This document shows positions 56,560 to 64,000 of a stretch of DNA of 64,000 bases, piece after piece. A program made the position numbers and the translations under genes. Under the pieces are notes generated by a model. It saw only the letters and a list, made by a program, of their open reading frames with translations. It was not told the DNA's origin and did not search any database. Source of the stretch: Ischnura elegans (taxonomy: Eukaryota; Arthropoda; Insecta; Odonata; Coenagrionidae); contig NC_060247.1 of NCBI RefSeq assembly GCF_921293095.1, forward strand, positions 110,007,111 to 110,071,110, in the 5' to 3' direction. The number at the start of each line of letters is the position of its first letter. Position 1 is the first letter of the stretch.

Positions 56560-58060
56560 GTCCGCAAATTAGCTCTCTGCTGGATTGTGCAGCCAGCATG
56601 TTAGACCCATACGACGCAGCACTGATTGCAGACTGCAAGCACAGGGCAGGTAGATTTTTAATGGGTTGCTTGGATAATCAGAGCAGCGTAAGCGCATTGC
56701 TAGATTAGTTAGGCCAGGATTCGTTCTTGAGCGAAAAACAAAATACAGTATATTCCCGAATATGTTTATCCCACGATGGATCATTATTGAGTCTTGGAAT
56801 ACGTGGAAGATAGAGTTAAATTTGAAAAAAATTCGTATTAATAAAATTCTGTAAAAAAAATATTCTCCGCTATATACCTATTTTATTCAGGGTACCCAGT
56901 TCGAGACTCTAGGATCTATAAAATATCTCGGAGTTAGATGCACTAATAACGTCTACTTCTACACCTATACAATATCCTGCGAGGCATCTCTTGGGTATTT
57001 GGCAGGGGGTGACCAATCTCCAACATGCAAGAGAACTGCCACAGGCACACCGCACGGGCATAGCATACTACAGTCTGGCCGCTGAGAGTTGTCCGATGAC
57101 TTTTAGAAGGGTCTAGTTCGGGGTAGGGGGCAAGGCTGCTAGGTAAGAAAGGGAAACGCCCGCCTCACATGTAAACAAAAGGGTTCTCACATGTAAACAA
57201 AAGGAGCCAGAAGGGACGACGAGAGAGGACCCAAAGGAAGAATCCCCTACTTTGGTCATTTGAAGAAAGGGCTTGTTTTGGTGGCTCAGGCTTTTCAGTA
57301 CTTCATATGCATGTGGCAACGTTGTACGACTAGGCGAGGGTGTGAGGTGTGTTTGGGGGACAGCGATTGGCTGCAAACCGTGCTGGCGCAAGGTTCTCCT
57401 TCCCTCCTTTTGGACTTCCATCGGACAACTCTCGCCGGCGGACTGTAGCAAAATATGAGTGCTTATTCATAAAAAAAAACTTTCTTAACAGATCAAGCTA
57501 ATCGAAAATTGGGATTTGTTAAAAGAATAACGGAAAATTGGGACGAAAAGCGAGAGAAATTAGCTACTTCTAATCTAATTGATGTTGACATGTTGGTATG
57601 CTGGTGGTGGTTCACACCCTGCCAAACACCCCTGGCTGGTACGTCACTGGCAGGGTAATATGCTGATGAGTCATCCGACTCAGGACCTCTCTTTGGGAAA
57701 ACACATACGCGAAATCTGTTGAAAGGATAATTGTAAATTGTGGTTTTTAATGAGTGTACACAGGAAACGCGACGAAAAGTTCAAATAAGGAAACTATATG
57801 TCTTTATTTATCCCTAATCTGGAGTATGCGGCTATCTTGTGGGACCCACTTGAGATAGGGCTGATTAGGATATCCAGAGCTATCAAGATTTGGTTTGCTG
57901 GGGAATCTGTTGGCAGGGGTTGTTTGAGAAGGGTGAAGGGTTGGCGGAGGATGGGTTGATAGGGGGTGAGTCGGCTAGGGGTCGGGGCTGGTCTTTGGTC
58001 TGGTGTCATAGTGAAGGGCTCAGTATGCCGAATGCCATCTATCACGTTTAGCTCGGTTTC
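56560..58060 (+). pseudogene. CR1/Jockey-like LINE relics
   Basis: The plus strand keeps scattered LINE C-terminal words: SMLDPYDAALIADCKHRAGR with SSVSALLD at 56600-56710, GSIKYLGVRCTNN at about 56910-56950, ANRKLGFVKRITENW at about 57495-57545, and IPNLEYAAILWDP at 57810-57850. The order is scrambled relative to an intact element, so more than one copy or a rearrangement is involved. A MITE (57071-57445) interrupts the region. Confidence 0.6.
57071..57445. mobile_element. MITE with TA target duplication
   Basis: CAGTCTGGCCGCTGAGAGTT and the mirrored right end (CAGTCCGCCGGCGAGAGTT on the other strand) are inverted with a few changes, and the similarity continues through GTCCGATG. TA flanks both sides, as for Tc1/mariner-type insertions. 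No transposase ORF is convincing. Inside LINE relics. Confidence 0.6.
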
Positions 58061-58079
58061 TTTTTTCAGGATTAGATCG

Positions 58080-58280
58080 CGCTCAGCTGAAAAGGTAAGA
58101 AATTCGATAATGACGGGCTGACATGTTACGTAGATCAGAAAATCACTTTTTTGAGTTCGCTAGACCGAGAAAGTGCGCTTGAATCAGTTTGCAAGACACC
58201 GGAGTGCGTTGCCTACGTTACCATCCACGAAATAGTCAACCACACTGTCCTGTGCATCGGATTCATCTCTATCGATCGTA
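58080..58280 (+). promoter_or_regulatory. Conserved proximal promoter of gene E
   Basis: On the opposite strand to A and B it repeats the block order: AAAAGGT, TTCGATAATGA (58103-58113), a T-rich TTTTTTGAGTTC in place of the TATA-like stretch, and CTTGAATCAGTTTGCAAGACACCGG, identical to gene A over more than 20 bases. Confidence 0.55.
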
Positions 58281-58311
58281 ATGGCGTCTCCGGTCCATAT
58301 GATCTTTTTTG
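58281..58311 (+). CDS. Gene E: first exon of a fifth family member (partial)
   Basis: ATG at 58281 reads MASPVHMIFF and ends in G before GTGAGT, the same 31-base length and phase-1 donor as exon 1 of genes A and B (MATSIHLIFI, MAPSIHLIFI). The promoter upstream and intron sequence at 58690-59010 also align with gene A. No exon 2 (signal-peptide end with LILATTT-like sequence) is found before the window ends, where repeats and a LINE follow. The rest probably lies beyond 64000, as gene A's intron 1 is itself 4.9 kb. It could also be a truncated copy. Confidence 0.6.
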
Positions 58312-59459
58312 GTGAGTACACAATTACAAATAAAAAATTATATTCGTCATGATATAATGTCTTTAAATCGTAACTTTTCAATGCTATTCCTTGCGATTGG
58401 AAAAACTACATTGCCCGTGTTATAAACGGATAGCTCCACGCTCAAAGACACACAGAGCATTTTAAAATAATTAAATTGCGCCCAAAGTGATAATAAACAA
58501 GGATTAAACCAGGATTCTACCGGGCGGACTCTTCTACTTATTCCTTTTGCCAAAAAAACCCGCAGAACAATGCCATGAGCATTTGTTATGCCTGCATGTG
58601 ATATCTTATTCCATTGCTATTTAATATTTTTTCAAAGGTTGAGAAATAATCTACGACGAGTTCAGGTTACTATGGTAATGAACAACTCGTGGCACCACGT
58701 GTCGATTATCCGCTGACCTTGGGCTGAGTTGACGTGGTTTATACTTTTTCCTTATCACCACATGCTTTCCTTATCGGACTTGCTTTTCCTTGGGTGCAGA
58801 TGGTCAGTGTGGACCCCTTATTAGCGTCCCCTCTTATCAAGAAATTTGCACAGAATTATGCGCCCTTCAGAATCACCGTTGACCTACATCTACATACTAC
58901 ACCAGAAGCCGCCTCAATAGACTCGTAGCGGTGTTAAACTACGTCATTAAAAGACAATAATCGCCGGCAGTATATTGTCCAGCCATGTTGACGCTGTGAC
59001 TGGTTGCAAAGAAAAATCGCCATGTTACCCGGAGAAAATTTTCAATGCAGAGTTGATGTTGCCGTATATTCCAATCGAAGTGGATAACATTGCTACCCCA
59101 GGGAAAATTTGAGAGGAATTATGGCAGGAACTCTTTTTTTGAAATTTTCTCTGTAAGCAATTGTAAATGTCTGCACCTTTGAAGTGAGTACATTTTTTTC
59201 ATATTGGAATATAGATTTGTTTATCTTCATATTAAAACAATTGTAAACTTCACGCCCATTTTTTTTCGTCAATTGGTTAAAACTTTCACGGTCCATGGTA
59301 TTAAGATCTTTATTTTTTGGGTTTACCCGAGTCACAAATTAAAATTCCAACAGATCCCATTTTTTGTTAGTCGACACCCCGATCTTCAGCTCAGTTCCAT
59401 TTTCTAGACTTATTGTGACCCGCCGAAACCAGGGTCAATTAGCATTAATATTTATGCAG
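58312..59459. other. Presumed start of gene E intron 1
   Basis: 58690-59010 aligns with the reverse of 37060-37480 in gene A intron 1: it shares CCACGTGTCGATTATCCGC, TGACCTTGGGCTG and a CCTTATCGGACTTGC word. ORFs here are chance. Confidence 0.55.
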
Positions 59460-60037
59460 ATCAAGGAAAACTTCATAAAAGGTATTAAGTATTTAGTTTT
59501 ATTTGGAGTGGATCAAAAATAGTAACAATCGAAAAGGGTCGTCAAAATTTAGGCTATATTACACTGCCCAAAAGATTATGCAATGTAGGAGTAAAATTTC
59601 AAGTGTTTAAGGTTTCAATCGTTGCTAGACGTAATCATTGCCTAATATTAGGTTTTACGAAGAATTTGAGATTAGAAAAATGTTACATTAATGGAAAAAA
59701 GTGTGGAGGACTTCTATCCTCAACAAGAGGTTCCTGACCTGACCGCATTCGGACGCCAATGAGCTTTGCGTTTATTTTTTTCCGCCACTGTAAGAATTAC
59801 GTCGTTGTATACTTTTTTTCGGAGGTCAAGTTCACCATATGCCATTGAAAACTCCGATGATTTTTACACCAAAAGTTATACTAAGACTTGCTTAATATCA
59901 ATAACACCAAGTAATAGTTTTTAACAGAGATATTGAGTTAATTGAATTAAATGACATGTGATGGAATTATGTAAATATTAATGATTTATGGTGTTGACAG
60001 CATTATTTTTGCAAACAAAGGTATTTTATTTTCGGTT
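59460..60037. repeat. Long interspersed repeat, second copy, left part
   Basis: Matches 40651-41474 with one internal deletion. It is cut at the LINE insertion point and continues at 63457. Confidence 0.75.
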
Positions 60038-60064
60038 CTTCATCATCATCATTAGTCAACAATC

Positions 60065-61436
60065 CTAAGATTGGTTTGACGCAGCTCTCCATTTCTCTCG
60101 CCTATCCGCTAATCTCTTCATAGCTACATATTTATTCTCTTTTACATGCTTTATAACCTGTCCGATATAACTCATTCGGGGCCGTCCCTTGCCCTTTTTC
60201 CCTTCCACTTGTCCTTCAACGATTGTCTTCATCAGACCATCGTGCCTCAAAATGTGGCCAACTAAGTTGTCCCTTCTTCTGCTTAACGTTTTTAGGAGGC
60301 TTCTCTTTTCTCCTACTCTCCTTAGCACTTCATGGTTACTCACACGGTCAATCCATTTTATCTTCATCATTCTTCGGTAGCACCACATTTCGAATGCTTC
60401 CACTCTTGACTTCTCTGCTGCTGTCAACGTCCAAGCCTCGCTTCCGTATAGAAACATACTCCATATGTAGCATCTGATGAATTGTTTCCTTACTTCTATG
60501 CTGGTATTTTCAGCTGTAAGAAGATTCTTCTTTTTGTAGAAAGCCCTCTTCGCCTGCGCTATTCTACTGTGTATTTCTTTCTTGCTCCGTCCATCGCTGG
60601 TAATTCGGCTTCCCAGTTAAGAGAACTCGTTCACCTCTTCACGCTTATGCTGTCCTAAGTTGATGTTTGTTTTAGCCTCCTCTTTTTTACTGCAAACTAA
60701 TATCTTAGTCTTCTTTTTGTTGATTTTCAGCTGATATCTGGCCATTGTCCTTTCCATGTTTGTCAACGTCTTCTTCAAATCCTTCTCTGTCTCGGCTATG
60801 ACTGCTATGTCATCAGCAAATCGCAGCATACTAATTTTTTCTCCGTGGATATTGACACCCGAAGCTTTCTGCTTGATTTAGTTGATGGCTTTCTCTATGT
60901 TAACATTAAAAATTAAGGGGGAAAGCGCACAACCTTGTCTCACCTCTTTTCTTATTCTCGCTTCTGCACCGTTTGGTCCACATTTGATCACAGCTACTTG
61001 GTTTTCATACAAACTATGAATAAAATTTATGATCATTGTAGAGTACGCCGATTTCTTTCAAAATTCTAAGCATTGAATTCCATTCCACGTTATCAAAGGC
61101 CTTCTCTAAATCGACAAATGCTATGAAGGTTGGTTTGTTTTTCTCCATTCTCTTCTCTATGATCATCCTAAGAGCCAAAATTGCATCCCTTGTGCCCCTG
61201 CTTTTCCTAAATCCGAATTGGTCCTCATCCAGGAGTTCTTCTGCTCTTCGTTCAATTCTCCTGTAAATGATTCCTGTCAGAATCTTCGACGCATGTGTCG
61301 TCAGGCTTATGGTCCTAAATTCTTCGCACTTCTCAGCTCTCTTCTTTTTGGGAATGGGAATGATGATGATCTTCTCGAAGTCACTAGGTAAATCTCCTGT
61401 TGAGTACATATCGCAGATAGTTTTATACAGTTGAGT
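60065..61436 (-). pseudogene. LINE reverse transcriptase and C-terminal domain
   Basis: RT motifs in order: IIPIPKKKRAEKCEEFRTIS, DEDQFGFRKSRGTRDA, FVDLEKAFDNVEW, RFADDIAVIAETEKDL (catalytic Asp-Asp), then YGSEAWTLTAAEKSRVEAF and GHILRHDGLMKTIVEGQVEG. A frameshift falls after FDNVEW (near 61020), with further in-frame stops near 60878 and 60617. The terminal stop at 60065 is followed almost at once by the microsatellite tail. Confidence 0.8.
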
Positions 61437-63128
61437 TTAGACCTTTTCTCCTGCATTTTTTATTAACTCTGCTGGAATATCATCTATTCCTGGGGCCTTA
61501 TTCTTTCGCAGGTCTCTTACTGCAGCGTCAAATTCCGATCTAAAGATGCTTGCTCCAATGTCATCCTTTTCAACTTCACTTTCCTCTCCGAGAACTTTTG
61601 AGCTAAGTTTGCTCCCGTTGTATAATTTCTCCAGGTATTCCTTCCATCTCTCGGCTATGTCTTCGTTTTCAATTAGCATGTTTCCATTCCTGTCCCTTAT
61701 GCTATTACATTTTGTGTTTCGTTCCTTGAAATGGTTCCTCACAATTCTATAGGCCGCTTCCACTTTCCCTTTTACGAGGTTTTTTTGTACGTCCTCACAT
61801 ATGTTCCTCATCCACGCTTCTCTGGCTTTCCTCGCTTGGCGGCAAATCTCGTTCCTTATTCTCTTGTAGCAAGCCTGTCCTTCTTCAGTATACGTATTCT
61901 TATACTTTATACTTTCTTCAATGAGGTCTAGGATTTCATCCGTGATCCATGGCTTTTTCTTAACACATTTTCTTATCCCTAGAACTTCTCTAGCGGCCTC
62001 CTGAAATCCACTTCTTAAGGTAGTCCAGTTATTCTCAACTGAGTTTTTAGACTGATCTAGTCCTATCTTGCGCTCCACTACTTCTTGAAAGGTCTGTTGA
62101 TTTTTTGGCTCCTTAAGTTTCCCTAATTGCCAGGTGTTCTTTGCTGATTTCTTCAATTTCTTGAATTTCAGATGGCATTTCATCATCACTAGATTATGAT
62201 CACTGCCGATATCTGCCCCCGGGTAGCTTTTAAAGTCCTTTATCTGGTTTCTAAACCTCTGCTTCACTAAAATATAGTCTAGTTGAAATCTTTTTTTGTC
62301 TCCTGGCATTTTCCATGTGTATCTTCTTCGCATGTGATTCTTAAATAGAGTGTTGGCAACCACTAATTTGTGTTCTGTGCAGAACTCTAACAGACTTTCT
62401 CCTCTTTCATTTCTATTTCCTTATCCATATTTTCCGGTTATTCTTCCATCCTGTCCTTCGCCGACGACAGCGTTCCAATCACCTAAAAGAATTAGGTTTT
62501 CTTCACCCCTTACCTTTGTGATTACTTCCTTTATATCATCGTAGACGTCTTCAACTTCTTCATCCTCGTAGTCTGTCGTGGGCATGTAGACTTGTACCAC
62601 TACGGTATATACTGGCTTAGTCTCTATCTTCAACATAACTATCCTTTCATTGTACTGTAGGAAGCTTTTCATACGCATTCCGGCGCTCTTTCTGAGCATT
62701 ATCCCAACCCCAGCATTACCGTTCAGGGATCCTGTGTGTATAATCCTATAGCTTCCACTCCAAAAGTCTCCCTCCTCAGGCCATTTCATTTCGCTGATTC
62801 CTTGCACGTCGATATTCAATCTTTCCATTTCTACTTTAAGGTTTTCTAGCTTACCGCAAGTCCTGAGTGATCTCACGTTCCATGTACCTATTCTCATAAC
62901 TTTATCACAATTGACCGATGTACCCTCTCGGGTAGTCCCCGCCCGGAGATCCGAATGGGGGACTAGTTTACCTCCGGAATTTTTTACCTGAGAGAATTCC
63001 ATCATGTCAGACAATTTAAAGTTGGAGTAGCTGCGCCTCCTCGGGATAATAATGTGGTGGTTTCCCCTTGCCTTCCACATCGCAGTACTACAGCCGTTAA
63101 AGTAAATGTTACCACGCCTGAAGTGCAA
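61437..63128 (-). pseudogene. LINE endonuclease and linker region
   Basis: From the ATG at 63128 the frame reads AP-endonuclease motifs: GTWNVRSL, then GISEMKW, GDWNAVVG and SDHNLV, which supply the Asn, Glu, Asp-x-Asn and Ser-Asp-His residues of the fold. A stop near 62421 breaks the frame between GDWN and SDH; the frame is otherwise continuous to about 61437, where another stop precedes the RT. A basic linker with KKPWITDEILDLIEESIKYK lies between. It would nick target DNA in an active element. Confidence 0.75.
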
Positions 63129-63456
63129 TGAGTGCCGCTGTACTGACCATTGTGATCTCCACCTTCACTCATATGAAGAAGAGCTGCTACCCTCTCCTCC
63201 GGGTGATGTGAGGCATAATTGTTGGCGGCCTCTCATCGCCAAGTCACGGTATCTTCACAGGTTTAGTGTATCATTTAAATGGCCTATCTCACCCAGGGAT
63301 AGACCCATACCTCCTCGGATAACCGCCGCTTTTTGTCCACGACTGCTTATTCGACAAGTAAACTTGCTTATATCGCAGCTAACCTCTATATCTAGAGGTT
63401 GACCCACCATCCGCAACCCGGTGGACGCACTCGGTGGCTTAAAGCTCAGCCGCGAG

Positions 63457-64000
63457 TTATTTTCAGTTATCTTTCCAAAATAAAACCTAAATCTAATACT
63501 AGTTATTTCGGCAGTTTTGTCCGGAATAGTCCCAGTAGTGACCTAGTTTATTATATTTGATTCAAGAATTTATTTACAATTGAATAAATATTTAACAAGT
63601 TTTTAAGCGGATTAATAGTTTTCAGTTTTCATTCCTGTATAAACATGGGACGAACGCAAATTTTCCCCGGAGAATACACTTACAGGTCTGAAGCGGCTAT
63701 TGAGAATACTTACATCACTGATACTAAGCGTTTTTTTTTTGCTATGATTAGTAATAAATATAGCATTCAAGGTTATATTGACGAAGTTTAAAGTTTTTCA
63801 AAATAATTTTATGGTTGTACGATGGGTGAGAATGATCAACAAATATAGAGCGTATGCAACCCGCGTGCCACCAAAGATGTCTTCCAGGGGTGACGCGCGC
63901 TCACTCTTGGTGCAATATTTCGGGAACCAAAGATAAAAAATGAAAAATATTTGAGACGATACACCATAAATTTCCAATAAGTCGTTGTAAAATACAAAAA
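63457..64000. repeat. Long interspersed repeat, second copy, right part
   Basis: Continues the alignment to 41463-41997 right after the LINE and runs off the window. The ORF at 63106-63402 is a shadow of the LINE's 5' region. Confidence 0.75.

Larger units (their letters stand above)
60038..63456 (-). mobile_element. Near full-length RTE-like LINE
   Basis: A 3.4-kb non-LTR retrotransposon on the minus strand, flanked by a 12-bp duplication with one mismatch (TTATTTTCGGTT at 60026-60037, TTATTTTCAGTT at 63457-63468). The related uninterrupted sequence at about 41463-41474 shows the empty site. It has an apurinic-endonuclease-like domain, reverse transcriptase and a C-terminal domain in that order, a very short 3' UTR and an ATGATGATG tail. 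These traits point to the RTE clade. Stops and a frameshift make it inactive. Confidence 0.85.

Noticed and set aside
1..64000. CRISPR array, operons or prokaryotic signals
   Set aside because: No regularly spaced identical repeats; introns and retroelements show a eukaryotic genome.

Overview
This is AT-rich nuclear DNA from an arthropod, most likely an insect. Coding sequence lies in short exons split by GT-AG introns, and the intergenic space is crowded with LTR, LINE, SINE-like and terminal-inverted-repeat elements. The gene family found here also has the cysteine spacing of an insect-specific haemolymph protein family. I cannot name the species.

The main content is a tandem family of small secreted cysteine-rich proteins, invisible as long ORFs because each protein is split over six short exons. 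I can assemble four complete, uninterrupted copies, all on the minus strand: gene D (7054-14914), gene C (19771-27454), gene A (28588-39129) and gene B (42763-54866). They encode 234, 225, 233 and 233 residues. A fifth copy, gene E, shows only its promoter and first exon (58281-58311). It lies on the plus strand, head to head with gene B, and runs out of the window. All copies share intron phases and near-constant exon sizes. The spacings C-x8-C, C-x17-C and C-x8-C-x7-C agree with what I recall of the insect 27-kDa haemolymph glycoprotein family (DUF1397). This assignment is an inference. Genes C and D carry an extra cysteine pair in exon 3 that A and B lack. A dead exon-1 copy lies between D and C.

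Layout: 1-about 4200, the 3' part of a Ty3/Gypsy-type LTR element, plus strand, with one in-frame stop late in integrase. 4200-7050, intergenic. 7054-14914, gene D with LINE, tRNA-like and hAT-like debris in its introns. 14915-19770, intergenic with a segmental duplication. 19771-27454, gene C. 28588-39129, gene A. 39130-42762, intergenic, carrying a repeat that recurs at 59460-64000. 42763-54866, gene B, its introns loaded with MITEs, a truncated LINE and a SINE. 54867-58280, the divergent B-E interval with LINE relics. 58281 onward, the start of gene E, then the second copy of the 40.6-42.2 kb repeat, split by a near full-length RTE-like LINE (60038-63456, minus strand).

The paralogues probably arose by unequal duplication of a block holding promoter, exons and introns, because intron sequence also aligns between A and B (and E). 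Their products would be exported to the haemolymph or another extracellular space. I see no enzyme motif in them and claim no biochemical activity.
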